Shown: positions 34,118-44,061 of the stretch, piece after piece | Position numbering within the stretch: the stretch's first letter is position 1 | How the letters are laid out: every line of letters starts with the position of its first letter | The notes under the pieces: model-generated | Database searches by the model: none | What the model was told of the DNA's origin: nothing | Seen by the model: only the letters and a program-made list of their open reading frames with translations | Made by a program: the position numbers and the translations under genes | NCBI RefSeq assembly: GCF_002163855.1 | Contig: NZ_CP019332.1 | Coordinates: 2,459,145-2,523,144 of the forward strand | Length of the DNA: 64,000 bases | Reading direction: 5' to 3' | Source of the DNA: Winogradskyella sp. PC-19 | GTDB lineage: Bacteria; Bacteroidota; Bacteroidia; Flavobacteriales; Flavobacteriaceae

Positions 34118-35185
34118 TTATAAAGTATCTACGTTGTTTAGGTCTTCAAATGCTTTTTTAAGACGCTCCACAAATGCATTTTCTCCTTTACGTAACCAAA
34201 CTCTTGGATCATAGTATTTTTTATTTGGAGAATCTGGTCCATCAGGACTTCCGATTTGTGATGCTAAATACGCTTCTTTTTCACCCATATAATCTCTAAC
34301 TCCAGACATAAAGGCATACTGCATATCGGTGTCAATATTCATTTTAATTACACCGTAACCAATGGCTTCTTGTATTTCTTCTTCTGTAGATCCCGAACCA
34401 CCATGAAATACAAAATCAATATGATTATGAGCTACACCATATTTTTCTGTTATGTGCTCCTGAGAGTTTTTTAGAATTTTTGGTGTTAATTTTACGTTTC
34501 CAGGTTTATACACTCCGTGAACATTACCAAATGCGGCTGCAATTGTAAATTGGTCGCTAACTTTACTTAACTCTTCATAAGCATATGCAACTTCTTCTGG
34601 TTGTGTATATAGCTTTGATTCGTCAACATCACTATTGTCAACACCATCTTCTTCTCCACCGGTTATACCTAGCTCAATTTCCAGAGTCATACCCATTTTG
34701 CTCATGCGCTCTAGGTACGTCTTACAAATTTCTATATTTTCTTCAAGAGGTTCTTCACTTAAATCAATCATGTGAGAACTGTATAACGATTTTCCTGTTG
34801 CTGCAAAATGTTGCTCGCTTGCATCTAATAATCCATCTATCCAAGGCAATAATTTTTTGGCGCAGTGGTCAGTGTGTAAAATAACAGGTACACCGTAGGC
34901 TTCTGCCATATGGTGTACATGTTTTGCACCTGCTATACTGCCAGCAATTGCTGCTTTTTGATTTTCGTTACTTAAGCCTTTACCTGCATTAAATTGCGCC
35001 CCACCATTTGAGAATTGAATAATTACTGGTGAGTTTAAAGCCTTAGCAGTTTCTAATACTCCATTAATAGTGTTAGAGCCAATAACATTTACGGCTGGTA
35101 ATGCAAAGCCTTTTTCTTTAGCTAGTTTAAAAATTTCTTGAACTTGGTATCCTGTTGCAACGCCTGGTTTTATATTATGACTCAT
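34118..35185 (-). CDS. fbaA: Class II fructose-bisphosphate aldolase
   Basis: A zinc-dependent aldolase of glycolysis and gluconeogenesis. The 355-residue length matches the class IIA (E. coli FbaA-like) form. Family motifs are visible: ALPAVNVIGSNTINGVLETA, the zinc-binding HTDHCAKK, SSHMIDLSEEPLEENIE, LEIELGITGGEEDGVDN, FVFHGGSGSTEEEI with another zinc His, and KMNIDTDMQYAF. A -7 element (TATTTTTG on the minus strand) is at 35212-35219. The gene is monocistronic, with a strong terminator. Confidence 0.96.
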   Translation of the reverse strand: MSHNIKPGVATGYQVQEIFKLAKEKGFALPAVNVIGSNTINGVLETAKALNSPVIIQFSNGGAQFNAGKGLSNENQKAAIAGSIAGAKHVHHMAEAYGVPVILHTDHCAKKLLPWIDGLLDASEQHFAATGKSLYSSHMIDLSEEPLEENIEICKTYLERMSKMGMTLEIELGITGGEEDGVDNSDVDESKLYTQPEEVAYAYEELSKVSDQFTIAAAFGNVHGVYKPGNVKLTPKILKNSQEHITEKYGVAHNHIDFVFHGGSGSTEEEIQEAIGYGVIKMNIDTDMQYAFMSGVRDYMGEKEAYLASQIGSPDGPDSPNKKYYDPRVWLRKGENAFVERLKKAFEDLNNVDTL

Positions 35186-35301
35186 GGTTATTTTTTAATA
35201 ATTAATGAAATCAAAAATACATAATTTACAGCATTATAATATGCGAAAAACACTATAATTACTCAAAAAAATACGAAAACGATGTAGCTAAAACTAGTTT
35301 T

Positions 35302-37893
35302 TTAGAAAGGATAATTTATTCCAATATTATATGTTGCATTACCAAAGTTATAATTTGTAAACCAACGATTGCCTATCTCTAATGATGGATCATAGGTCTT
35401 GAAGCCAATGTCACCTCTAAGTACAAAAAAGGTAAAGTCATATCTGATACCAAAACCACTACCAACTGCAATATTTTGTAACGATTTAAAATTATTGAAT
35501 GTAGATTCAGGGTCGTCTTCTACGTTACCAAAGGCGTTCCAAATGTTACCAGCATCCATAAAAAGTGCACCGTCAAAACTTCCAAAAAGGTTAAAGCGTT
35601 GTTCTAAACTAAAATGAAGTTTAAGGTTAGCTTCATTGAACTCATTAGTATTCTGTGAGCTTCCTGGTCCTAAATTGTAAGCTGTCCAGGCTCGATTATC
35701 ATTTGGCCCACCAGCAAAAAAACTTTCTACAAATGGTATGTTGTTTGAATTTCCAAACGGTATAGCTACACCAAAATAACCTCTAAATGCTAAAACACTT
35801 TTTCGACCACGTTGCCCAAAATATTTAACGTAGTCCAATTCAGTTTTAAAATATTGCGAAAATGGTACATTTAAAATTTCGTAGCGACCATCAGAGTTTT
35901 TTTCTGTGTTTGTTAAACTAGAAATACCAGATAATAAATTACCAGCCAATTCTACATGATATTTAAATCTCGAAAAATTATTATCTGATAAATCTGACCT
36001 TGTATCTCTGGTATAATCAAAATTGGTCGATATTATAAGGTTGTTTTCTGTTAATCTGTCTTGACGTTGGTTAATATTGTTTACGTCTATAAAATCGTTA
36101 TCTGTCGGTGTCAAACTAGTATTTCCGGTCAATACATCATTAATAAAGGTATCAGCAGGTTGAAATCCATTATCTGGTGGTGGGTCTTGTAGAACTTGAT
36201 TATTGTTTATATAGCCTATGTTACGAGCAATATCATTTAATCGGTTAAATGAATTTGTGTATACCCCAAAATAATTTTCAGGATTTAAATTTCTAACATA
36301 CTGAATATTAAACAGTTCTAAATTATTTGTTACTTTTTTTGAAGGAAACCAATTGTAAGCCAAAATACTTGATAGTGTCTGTCTATCTAAGCCAATGTTT
36401 TGTTGACTTGTAGCAGCCATATTTATTTTCGTACTTGGGGACATTGATTTTGGTATAATTTTGTCAGTGTTCATAGGAAAGAAAATCCTTGGTATTGTCA
36501 ATCCTATTGCTCCACCAAACTCATTAATATCAAAAAACGAATCTTCATTATTACCTGCATCTTTAGAAGCGCCTATTGACCCTAAAGCAGATATATCAAG
36601 AGTTTCTGCGCCTTTAAAAACATTTCTGATTTTTAGACCTGTACTAAATGCAAAACCAACTGTTTGAATGTTGCTTTGAGACACGTCAAAAGCAAATTGC
36701 AGCTTGTATTTTTTGAGTGGAGATAAGAGTATGTTTGCTACTAAAGTCGAGTCTGATTCGTTAGCTACATAATCAACTGTAGGATATCTAAACATTTGTA
36801 GTTGATTTAGGTAATCCGAAGTTCTTGTTCTGTCTATATCACGATAGACATCTCCTTTTTTTATAAAAATAGCATCAGTTAAGGCTTTGGGCTTAAATTT
36901 TAGTTCATTAAAGCTATAAAGATTGTAACCGTCGTAAGTTATACTGTCTTTTATTTGTCCGCTTTCAATAAGATTTTCATTTGATGCATCAGTAATTATA
37001 TTTACAGCTTTTATTTTATAAACTTTAAAAGGTTTAATAACAGAAGAGTCACTATATCTAATTGTCCTATTATCTATAAACATCTCTGTATTAACTGTTT
37101 TTCTTGATTTGAAGGTGTCAATCTCAAAACGAACGTAATCTTGACCAAAAAAGTAAAGCCCAGAATTTCGCATCAACCTGTTTATTCTAACCCTTTCATT
37201 TGTAAAATTGTCTTCATCGTATTGCTGACCTTTTTTGATTAATGACGCATTAATATTTGCTTTATAAATAGAGTCTACAACTGGTGTCTTTATGGTGGTT
37301 TTTAAGGTGTCAAGTTTACTAGGTAAATTTTTAGTTACTGTATATTTTACTTTAGCTTTTTTGTTTGAATCTTTTTCAATAGTATAATCTACTTCATTAT
37401 ATAAAAAGCCTCGTTTGTAGTAATAGGCGCGAAGTCTGCTTTTTGTTTTTTCAGTCTTTTCTTCGTTTAATATTGAAGGTGCTTCTCCAATTCGCTTTAA
37501 CCATGAATTAAATCCTAAAACGGACTGTTTGTATTTTTCAAGTTGCTTTTTGGATAATGTGTTTGTTAGACGTTTTCGTCTATTACCTTTATCTAACCAA
37601 GATTCAAAGATTGAGTCTCTATTTGGTCTTGCTAAATTATAAACGTGAAGATTAAGAGGAAAAAAGCCAATCCCAGAATTGGGCTTCTGAAGCGGAATAT
37701 TATTTACACGTTCTTTATTGGTGACTTTACCATCAACTTCAATTTTATTTTCTATTAAAAGGTATTTACCATCCTTTACACGCTTAACGGTACTACAAGA
37801 TGCGATTAGTAATAAAAAGCTAATGCAAATAGCCGCTTTAGTGAAAAAGGAGTTTATTTTTTGTAATACCAGTTTATGACGTTTAACGTTCAA
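35302..37893 (-). CDS. BamA/TamA-family outer-membrane assembly lipoprotein
   Basis: The 863-residue protein begins with a lipoprotein signal peptide, the lipobox being LLIASC. Periplasmic POTRA-like repeats cover about 60-420 (for example AYYYKRGFLYNEVDYTI and IDRTRTSDYLNQLQMFRYPTVDY). A C-terminal 16-stranded-type barrel with the Omp85 signatures FFAGGPNDNRAWTAYNLGPG and GSGFGIRYDFTFFVLRGDIG follows, ending NIGINYPF. A lipid-anchored Omp85 protein is the layout of TamL, the Bacteroidota TamA variant; I cannot separate TamL from other lipidated Omp85 members by eye. It would insert or assemble outer-membrane proteins. A SpoU methyltransferase gene diverges from it. Confidence 0.88.
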   Translation of the reverse strand: MNVKRHKLVLQKINSFFTKAAICISFLLLIASCSTVKRVKDGKYLLIENKIEVDGKVTNKERVNNIPLQKPNSGIGFFPLNLHVYNLARPNRDSIFESWLDKGNRRKRLTNTLSKKQLEKYKQSVLGFNSWLKRIGEAPSILNEEKTEKTKSRLRAYYYKRGFLYNEVDYTIEKDSNKKAKVKYTVTKNLPSKLDTLKTTIKTPVVDSIYKANINASLIKKGQQYDEDNFTNERVRINRLMRNSGLYFFGQDYVRFEIDTFKSRKTVNTEMFIDNRTIRYSDSSVIKPFKVYKIKAVNIITDASNENLIESGQIKDSITYDGYNLYSFNELKFKPKALTDAIFIKKGDVYRDIDRTRTSDYLNQLQMFRYPTVDYVANESDSTLVANILLSPLKKYKLQFAFDVSQSNIQTVGFAFSTGLKIRNVFKGAETLDISALGSIGASKDAGNNEDSFFDINEFGGAIGLTIPRIFFPMNTDKIIPKSMSPSTKINMAATSQQNIGLDRQTLSSILAYNWFPSKKVTNNLELFNIQYVRNLNPENYFGVYTNSFNRLNDIARNIGYINNNQVLQDPPPDNGFQPADTFINDVLTGNTSLTPTDNDFIDVNNINQRQDRLTENNLIISTNFDYTRDTRSDLSDNNFSRFKYHVELAGNLLSGISSLTNTEKNSDGRYEILNVPFSQYFKTELDYVKYFGQRGRKSVLAFRGYFGVAIPFGNSNNIPFVESFFAGGPNDNRAWTAYNLGPGSSQNTNEFNEANLKLHFSLEQRFNLFGSFDGALFMDAGNIWNAFGNVEDDPESTFNNFKSLQNIAVGSGFGIRYDFTFFVLRGDIGFKTYDPSLEIGNRWFTNYNFGNATYNIGINYPF

Positions 37894-37995
37894 ATTGAAA
37901 GCAATTTTTCGATATTAAATACACTGAGCAATAATTAGTCCAAAAAGTATTAATTTGTCAGCGCATATACTACTAACAAATGTAAATACATTTTA

Positions 37996-38721
37996 ATGTT
38001 ATCAAAGAATCAGATAAAATTAATTAAAAGTTTAGCCCAAAAAAAAATTAGAAGCCAACATGGATTATTTACAGTCGAAGGTGTAAAAGGGATTACCGAG
38101 TTCGTAAATTCTTCATTTCGATTACAACATATTTACACTACAAATTCGGTTTTTGATGTTGAAAGTGATGCCTTAACAATTATAGGTGAATCAGATTTAA
38201 AAAGAATAAGTCAATTAAAAAATCCAAATACTGCTGTTGGTGTTTTCGAAATTTCTAAACCTAAACCTATTAATAAGTCAAAGCTAATTATTGCTTTGGA
38301 TGATGTGCAAGACCCTGGGAATTTAGGGACAATTATACGTTTGTGTGATTGGTTTGGAGTTTCTGATTTAGTTTGTAATGGTAATACAGTAGACTGCTAT
38401 AATCCTAAAGTAGTACAAGCTACAATGGGTTCACTAACTCGAGTAAATGTTAGTTATGTAGATTTAGAAAGTTTTATTTCTGAATATGAACATGAAATTT
38501 ATGGCACTTTTATGGATGGAGAAAATATATACAGTAAAGAATTATCAGGAGCAGGTATTTTAGTTATGGGTAATGAAGGTAAAGGGATATCTCAAAGTAT
38601 TGAAGACTTAGTAACTAAAAGAATATCTATACCAAAATTTGGAGAAAAAGCGACAGAGAGTCTTAATGTTGCTACAGCGACTGCAATTTGTTTAAGTGAA
38701 TTTATGCGAAAAACTATCTAA
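37996..38721 (+). CDS. TrmH/SpoU-family RNA 2'-O-methyltransferase
   Basis: The 241-residue protein has an N-terminal RNA-binding domain (QKKIRSQHGLFTVEGVKGI) and a C-terminal SPOUT knot domain. The three SpoU motifs are DDVQDPGNLGTIIRLCDWFG, LVMGNEGKGIS and SIPKFGEKATESLNVATATAI. It should methylate a ribose in rRNA or tRNA using S-adenosylmethionine; the exact nucleotide is not predictable. Its end overlaps the porT stop by 8 bp, tail to tail. Confidence 0.93.
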   Translation: MLSKNQIKLIKSLAQKKIRSQHGLFTVEGVKGITEFVNSSFRLQHIYTTNSVFDVESDALTIIGESDLKRISQLKNPNTAVGVFEISKPKPINKSKLIIALDDVQDPGNLGTIIRLCDWFGVSDLVCNGNTVDCYNPKVVQATMGSLTRVNVSYVDLESFISEYEHEIYGTFMDGENIYSKELSGAGILVMGNEGKGISQSIEDLVTKRISIPKFGEKATESLNVATATAICLSEFMRKTI

Positions 38722-39427
38722 ACGTAAAGTTTATAAAAACACCTCTTGTCTTCATTGATGTAACATTGCCTGTCCATGGACTATTAGGGTCGACATCTCT
38801 AACGATTTCATCATTTATAGCAAATACACCTCTAATCGATGGTGTAAATTTAAAGTATAATAGATATAAATCAATACCGAATCCGATTTCGTAGAAATAG
38901 TTATTTGATGTCATTCGGAATTGACCTGCGCTGTTGTCGTCAGGATTTTGCTCATTACTTGCTAGATTAATAGCCGTAGAAACGCCTCCAACAATAAATG
39001 GTCTGATATTATTAATTCTATTAGTCGAAAACTTAATTAATAATGGTAGGTGTATATACGTAGATTTTGTTTCACGTAATAAGTCTGAAGGATTAAAACT
39101 TTGGCCATCGAAGTAACTCTCGTCATATCTTAGATTTCTAGTCGTAAAATATACACCTGGCTCAAATCTTAAATTTAAGTGATTATTCAGCCTTAAGTCA
39201 CCAGTTAATCCAACTTGAAACCCTGTTGTTGCATCAACTAAAATATCATCTAAATTTTGTTCGTATTCAAATTTATAATCATAACTATTAAAACCCAAAA
39301 AGTAACCCCATGACAATATTTTTTTATCCATGTTTTCAAGGTTGATAACCTTTTTGTTAGTGAATAATTGTCCGAAACTTACGTTGTAGCTGATTAGAAC
39401 AGCAATAACTATAATTATTTTTTTCAT
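38714..39427 (-). CDS. porT: PorT, type IX secretion system protein
   Basis: The 237-residue protein has a signal peptide (IVIAVLISYNVSFGQ) and an eight-strand-type small barrel: FRFEPGVYF-like strands, YIHLPLLIKFSTNR, PFIVGGVSTAINLA, and the end GVFINFTFR. It matches PorT/SprT as I know it, a component needed for type IX secretion and, in Flavobacterium, gliding. The gene follows ubiE by 6 bp on the minus strand, the order I recall from other Flavobacteriaceae. It works with the Plug protein encoded at 54 kb and with the SprA translocon, which lies outside this window. Confidence 0.9.
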   Translation of the reverse strand: MKKIIIVIAVLISYNVSFGQLFTNKKVINLENMDKKILSWGYFLGFNSYDYKFEYEQNLDDILVDATTGFQVGLTGDLRLNNHLNLRFEPGVYFTTRNLRYDESYFDGQSFNPSDLLRETKSTYIHLPLLIKFSTNRINNIRPFIVGGVSTAINLASNEQNPDDNSAGQFRMTSNNYFYEIGFGIDLYLLYFKFTPSIRGVFAINDEIVRDVDPNSPWTGNVTSMKTRGVFINFTFR

Positions 39428-39433
39428 ATAAAA

Positions 39434-40165
39434 CTAAGCCTTCGTTGCAGTATAGATTGTTGCTACACCAAACGTTTGTGGTTTATCCTCGACATTAATA
39501 AACCCAATTTCCCTTAAAATATTGTTTAGCTCTTCTCCAAAAGGAAATACTGATGCAGATTCACTTAAATACTTATAGGCACTTTGGTCTTTTGAAAAGA
39601 CTCTGCCAATAGTAGGTAAAATAAATTTAGAATACAATTTATAGCCTTGTTTGAAAGGTGTTTTTGTTGGTACAGATGTTTCTAGTATTACAAAAATGCC
39701 GTTAGGTTTTAGGACTCGTAATATTTCGGCTAGCCCTTTTTTTAGATTCATAAAATTTCTAACTCCAAAAGCTACAGTTATAGCATCAAAAGTGTTATCC
39801 TCAAAGGGTAAATCTTCTGAATCTCCAATAACCATATTGATTACACCGTCTAAGCTTTTGGTTTTAATCTTCTTACGGCCAACTTCAAGCATTCCGTCGC
39901 TAATGTCTAAGCCAATAATTTCTTTAGCCGATGTATTAGCAAGACTGATTGCTAAATCACCTGTTCCAGTAGCAATATCTAATATGTTTTTTGGATTGGT
40001 GTCTGCAACAAGTTTTACAACTTTATTTCTCCATTTGATATCGATTCCGAAAGAAATAACTCGATTTAATCCATCGTATTCTTCAGAGATGGTATCAAAC
40101 ATTTTTGTGACTTGTTCTTTCTTATCAAGCTCGCTATTCTTGTATGGCTTTACGTTTTTTGACAT
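39434..40165 (-). CDS. ubiE: Demethylmenaquinone methyltransferase
   Basis: Methylates demethylmenaquinone to menaquinone, the quinone likely used by the Na+-NQR encoded at 55-61 kb. The start is placed at MSKNVKPY because the upstream in-frame TTG belongs to the -7 element TATATTTG. Motifs include MFDTISEEYDGLNRVISFGIDIKWR, the SAM-binding ILDIATGTGDLAI and DAITVAFGVRNF. The 243-residue length is normal. porT follows by 6 bp and is probably co-transcribed. Confidence 0.95.
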   Translation of the reverse strand: MSKNVKPYKNSELDKKEQVTKMFDTISEEYDGLNRVISFGIDIKWRNKVVKLVADTNPKNILDIATGTGDLAISLANTSAKEIIGLDISDGMLEVGRKKIKTKSLDGVINMVIGDSEDLPFEDNTFDAITVAFGVRNFMNLKKGLAEILRVLKPNGIFVILETSVPTKTPFKQGYKLYSKFILPTIGRVFSKDQSAYKYLSESASVFPFGEELNNILREIGFINVEDKPQTFGVATIYTATKA

Positions 40166-40180
40166 CAAAATTTTTTTTTG

Positions 40181-40188
40181 CAAATATA
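40181..40188 (-). promoter_or_regulatory. Promoter -7 element of ubiE-porT
   Basis: TATATTTG on the minus strand is a perfect match, only 15 bp before the chosen ATG, giving a very short leader. Confidence 0.6.
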
Positions 40189-40340
40189 GTCATAACTAAT
40201 AAGTACTTAAAGCTGTAAAGGACTAAATTAACCAATCTATAACACCAGATTTGGTTTAAAAAAATATGCATACGATTAAAAATTACTTTTGAATTCCGTT
40301 AATAAGATCTATAACTTTAGTAGCACTCTTTGAGGTTTAG

Positions 40341-40348
40341 TATATTTG
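40341..40348 (+). promoter_or_regulatory. Promoter -7 element of trkA-trkH
   Basis: TATATTTG is a perfect TAnnTTTG match, 25 bp before the trkA ATG. No consensus TTG lies at the expected -33 position. Confidence 0.55.
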
Positions 40349-40373
40349 TATACTTTTTTTCAAATTATTATAA

Positions 40374-41723
40374 ATGAAAATTATCATTGCTGGTGCAGGA
40401 GAAGTCGGATTCCATCTGGCTAAACTACTTTCTTACGAGTCTCAAGAAATTACTTTAATAGACAATAAAAAAGATAGCTTAAGCTACGCTGGCGAAAATT
40501 TAGATATCAAAACTATAAAAGGAGATGCAACCTCTATTGCAACTTTAAAAGAAGGTCGAATAGAGAATTCTGAATTATTTATTGCAGTAACATCTTCTGA
40601 AACTACAAATATTACAGCTTGTGTATTGGCAAAGCAATTGGGTGCAAAACGAACAATTGCAAGAATTTCTAATACAGAGTTTATTGAAAATAAAGACGAG
40701 GTTGGATTTTCTAAATTTGGGATTGACGAGTTGATTTCACCAGAATCTTTAGCTGCTTCAGAAATCGAATTATTATTAAACCAATATGGTTTTAATGATA
40801 CTTATGAGTTTGAAGATGGAAAACTAACCATGCTAGGTCTTCGATTATCTCGTACTGCAACTTTTGTTGGTAAAACCGTAAAAGAAGCTGCTGAGTCGTA
40901 TTCTGAATTGCACTTTATACCTATTGCAATTCAGCGATATGGTACACAATACACTATAATTCCGAGAGGAGACACTATTTTTAAAGAAGGAGATCAAGTC
41001 GTTTTTATAACTTCAAAAGGTGGAGACGAAGAGTTGTTTGAGCTATCAGGAAAAGTAAAAGTAGGTATTAAGGATGTAATGATTTTAGGTGGTAGTCAAA
41101 TCGGTTTTAAGACTGCGCAAGATTTATGTAAAAGTAAGTTTAATGTAAAACTCGTTGAAGGAAAAAGAGCTACAGCAGAGGATTTAGCGGATGAATTACC
41201 AGACGCTTTAGTGATTTGTGGAGATGGAAGGAATGTAGATATTCTTCAAGAAGAGAGTATATCTGAAATGGATGCTTTTATATCGGTTACAGGTAATTCC
41301 GAAACTAATATAATGTCTTGCCTCTTGGCAAAATCAAAAGGCGTAAAAAAGACTATCGCATTGGTCGAAAATATGGATTACTATCAACTATCTCAATCCA
41401 TCGGAATTGATACATTAATTAATAAAAAACTTTTAGCAGCAAACACCATTTTTAGATACATTAGAAAAGGTGAAGTTGTTGCAATGACAAAATTGACCAA
41501 TATGAATGCTGAGCTTTTAGAGTTTGAAGTCAAGTCAAATTCTAAAATAACAAATCAGAAAATCAAAGATTCTAGTTTTCCTAAATCGGCCATCATTGGT
41601 GGTGTTATTCGTGATGAAGAGGGATTAATTCCTTTGGGAGATTTTAAAATTGAAGCTGGAGACCGAGTTGTCGTTTGTTGCTTACCACGTTCTATCGCCG
41701 AAGTTGAAAAGTTTTTTGCATGA
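40374..41723 (+). CDS. trkA: Trk potassium uptake regulatory subunit TrkA
   Basis: The cytoplasmic NAD-binding gating subunit of the Trk K+ transporter. The 449 residues contain two RCK units. The first starts KIIIAGAGEVGFHLAKLLS with an intact GxGxxG. The second, near residue 232 (DVMILGGSQIGFKTAQDL), has GGSQIG instead of the canonical glycine pattern. Each is followed by a TrkA-C domain (TFVGKTVKEAAE and the C-terminal FKIEAGDRVVVCCLP). trkH follows after 9 bp. Confidence 0.96.
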   Translation: MKIIIAGAGEVGFHLAKLLSYESQEITLIDNKKDSLSYAGENLDIKTIKGDATSIATLKEGRIENSELFIAVTSSETTNITACVLAKQLGAKRTIARISNTEFIENKDEVGFSKFGIDELISPESLAASEIELLLNQYGFNDTYEFEDGKLTMLGLRLSRTATFVGKTVKEAAESYSELHFIPIAIQRYGTQYTIIPRGDTIFKEGDQVVFITSKGGDEELFELSGKVKVGIKDVMILGGSQIGFKTAQDLCKSKFNVKLVEGKRATAEDLADELPDALVICGDGRNVDILQEESISEMDAFISVTGNSETNIMSCLLAKSKGVKKTIALVENMDYYQLSQSIGIDTLINKKLLAANTIFRYIRKGEVVAMTKLTNMNAELLEFEVKSNSKITNQKIKDSSFPKSAIIGGVIRDEEGLIPLGDFKIEAGDRVVVCCLPRSIAEVEKFFA

Positions 41724-41732
41724 TTTGGTATT

Positions 41733-43235
41733 ATGGCAAAAATGAAACTTAATTATAAAATCATTTTCCATTTTTTAGGATTATTACTCCTATTTAATGG
41801 AGGTTTTATGCTTATAGCTACATTGATAAGCTTCATCTACAAAGATGGTGTTACTTTAGAGTTATTGCTCTCGGGCTTTACAATTCTTCTCTTAGGTGGT
41901 ATTGTGATGTTTAACACACGCAATCACCGTAAAGAAATGAATAAGCGAGAAGGTTACATTGTCGTCGCTTTTGGATGGATTGTAATGTCACTTTCGGGTT
42001 CGCTACCATACATGATTACAGAGGTAATTCCGTCATTTACAGATGCTTTTTTCGAAACAATGTCGGGCTACACTACAACTGGCGCAAGTATACTTAATGA
42101 TATCGAGATTGTGCCTAAAGGTGTACTGTTTTGGCGTAGTATGACGCATTGGATAGGTGGTATGGGAATTATCGTACTAGCCATTGCTATTTTACCATTA
42201 TTAGGTATTGGTGGTATGCAGTTGTTTGCTGCTGAAGCACCAGGTCCAGGTGGTGATAAATTACATCCAAGGATTACAGACACTGCTAAACGTTTGTGGC
42301 TTATCTATTTTGGATATACTGCAGCAGAGACTATTCTGCTTCAAGTTGCTGGGATGTCATTTTTCGATGCTATTAATCATGCCTTAAGTACGTTATCTAC
42401 AGGTGGTTTTTCTACTAAAAATGCTAGTGTTGCGCATTGGAATGATAATCCTGCTATCCAGTACATTATTATCACATTTATGTTTTTAGCAGGTACAAAT
42501 TTTGTATTGAGTTATTTTGCTTTTAAGGGTAAGGTTCAGAAAATTATTAAGGATGATGAGTTTAAGGTTTACTTCAAGTTTATCGCTGTTTTTACAATCG
42601 TAGCTGCTCTAGTTATTTACTTTAATGCAGACGTTTCCAAATCTTCAATAGAACATCCTATGGTTTTAGGTGAGTTTGAGAGCGCCTTGCGTCATTCATT
42701 ATTTCAAGTATTAGCGATTATAACAACAACTGGTTTTGTTACAGCAGATTATACGATGTGGACGCCATTTTTGACAGTCCTTTTCTTTGGACTTATGTTT
42801 TTAGGAGGTTCTGCTGGGAGTACATCTGGTGGTATTAAAGTTGTAAGACATTTAGTGTTGATTAAAAATGGATTCTTAGAGTTTAAGCGGGCGTTACACC
42901 CTAATGCTATTTTACCTGTACGCTACAATCAAAAATCTGTATCTAAGGATATTGTGTTTAATATTCTTGGTTTTTTTATTACCTATATGCTATTCTTTAT
43001 ATTCGGAGCATTGGTATTCTCTATGTTTCAACTAGACTTTGAATCCGCTATTGGACTTTCGGCATCGAGCTTAGGTAATGTTGGTCCTGCTTTGGGTGAT
43101 TTTGGTCCTGTAAATAATTATGCAGCATTACCGCCTTTAGGAAAATGGTGGGCTTCGTTTTTAATGCTTTTGGGACGTCTTGAACTATTTACAGTACTAA
43201 TTTTACTGACGCCTTTTTTCTGGAGAAATAGATAA
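41733..43235 (+). CDS. trkH: Trk potassium transporter membrane subunit TrkH
   Basis: The K+-conducting membrane protein of 500 residues with about ten membrane helices. The four selectivity-filter loops of the Trk/Ktr fold are visible: GYTTTGAS, LSTGGFSTKNAS, TTTGFVTADY and LGNVGPALG. A GGxxGSTSGGIK loop (FLGGSAGSTSGGIKVVRH) before the last third is the conserved TrkH gating loop. It forms an operon with trkA. The start at 41733 could be replaced by the Met at codon 4. Confidence 0.96.
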   Translation: MAKMKLNYKIIFHFLGLLLLFNGGFMLIATLISFIYKDGVTLELLLSGFTILLLGGIVMFNTRNHRKEMNKREGYIVVAFGWIVMSLSGSLPYMITEVIPSFTDAFFETMSGYTTTGASILNDIEIVPKGVLFWRSMTHWIGGMGIIVLAIAILPLLGIGGMQLFAAEAPGPGGDKLHPRITDTAKRLWLIYFGYTAAETILLQVAGMSFFDAINHALSTLSTGGFSTKNASVAHWNDNPAIQYIIITFMFLAGTNFVLSYFAFKGKVQKIIKDDEFKVYFKFIAVFTIVAALVIYFNADVSKSSIEHPMVLGEFESALRHSLFQVLAIITTTGFVTADYTMWTPFLTVLFFGLMFLGGSAGSTSGGIKVVRHLVLIKNGFLEFKRALHPNAILPVRYNQKSVSKDIVFNILGFFITYMLFFIFGALVFSMFQLDFESAIGLSASSLGNVGPALGDFGPVNNYAALPPLGKWWASFLMLLGRLELFTVLILLTPFFWRNR

Positions 43236-43441
43236 TTGTTTTATTAAAATTGCCTCAATTTTTACTTCAAATTGATATATTTTCTATTTTTTTTGATAAA
43301 ATTCAATTTTATTCCAGCCTATATAAATACTAATATCTCAGTGATTTTAGTGTTGGTTTTTAAGTGTTTAGCGAGAAATATCTTGTAACATTTTTAAAAT
43401 AGCTTCGTCTTATAAGCATAACCAATTAATTTTTATCAATC

Positions 43442-43693
43442 ATGGAATTAGTATTAAACACATTTGAAACAGAACCATTACCCGAACCCAGAGAAACGTT
43501 TGCAATTGTAAACGAACCATTACTAAACTCTAATTACAAAGCAGCGGTTCAGCAGAACTTCATCAAATCTTCAAAGCCATCTGTTTTCGGAATGAGACAA
43601 CGTCTTAAATTTAAGCAATTCAATAACGTACAAGCTATTGGAGTCATTTTAAAATTATCTGTATTTGTAACAGTACTTACTATTATGTTTTAA
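43442..43693 (+). CDS. Small protein with C-terminal membrane segment
   Basis: The 83-residue protein is acidic at its N-terminus (EPLPEPRETFAIVNEP), basic in the middle (MRQRLKFKQF) and ends with one hydrophobic helix (AIGVILKLSVFVTVLTIMF). This is a tail-anchored or single-pass layout with the soluble part likely in the cytoplasm. I do not recognise the family. It lies 207 bp after trkH and is closed by a 12-bp hairpin terminator, so it is a separate transcript. Confidence 0.65.
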   Translation: MELVLNTFETEPLPEPRETFAIVNEPLLNSNYKAAVQQNFIKSSKPSVFGMRQRLKFKQFNNVQAIGVILKLSVFVTVLTIMF

Positions 43694-43722
43694 GTTACAA
43701 AACGGCATATGGACCTTTAACT

Positions 43723-43758
43723 GATGCTTTTTAAGAAATTAAAAAGCATCTTTTATTA
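43723..43758 (+). terminator. Terminator after the 83-residue gene
   Basis: GATGCTTTTTAA and TTAAAAAGCATC form a perfect 12-bp stem with a GAAA loop, followed by a T-rich run. Confidence 0.85.
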
Positions 43759-43790
43759 TATCACTTTTCAAACTTTTAAAACTTATCGCT

Positions 43791-44060
43791 ATGCATGGAA
43801 ATTCAATGAATACAAGTGTGCGTAATAATCTTAAACTACTTAAAAAAAGAGATAAGCTCAAGAATAGATTAGGCGGTTATGATGCATCAAAAACTACCGA
43901 GTATAATTTCCCTAAGGCATCATCAAAACAATTAAGAGATATAAAGAAAAAGATGAAAGAAGAGCGAAGAAACTGGTGGTTCAATGTAATAATGTTGACT
44001 TTGATAAACTTCACTTTTGTAGCGATTATATTTTATTGTGTAATTAAATATATTTTTTAA
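43791..44060 (+). CDS. Small tail-anchored membrane protein, paralogue 1
   Basis: The 89-residue protein has a basic N-terminal half with a TEYNFPKAS motif near residue 43, a charged helix (LRDIKKKMKEERRN) and one C-terminal membrane helix (VIMLTLINFTFVAIIFYCVI). The next gene has the same layout and a TEYNLPEAT motif, so the two are tandem paralogues. Flavobacterial proteins of this kind have been labelled riboflavin synthase subunit beta in some annotations. I see nothing that supports that label. The role is unknown. Confidence 0.7.
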   Translation: MHGNSMNTSVRNNLKLLKKRDKLKNRLGGYDASKTTEYNFPKASSKQLRDIKKKMKEERRNWWFNVIMLTLINFTFVAIIFYCVIKYIF

Positions 44061-44061
44061 T

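Noticed and set aside
39651-40199. A 182-codon open frame on the plus strand opposite ubiE
   Set aside because: It lies wholly antisense to a clear ubiE gene, has no recognisable domain and reads like the complement of a coding strand.
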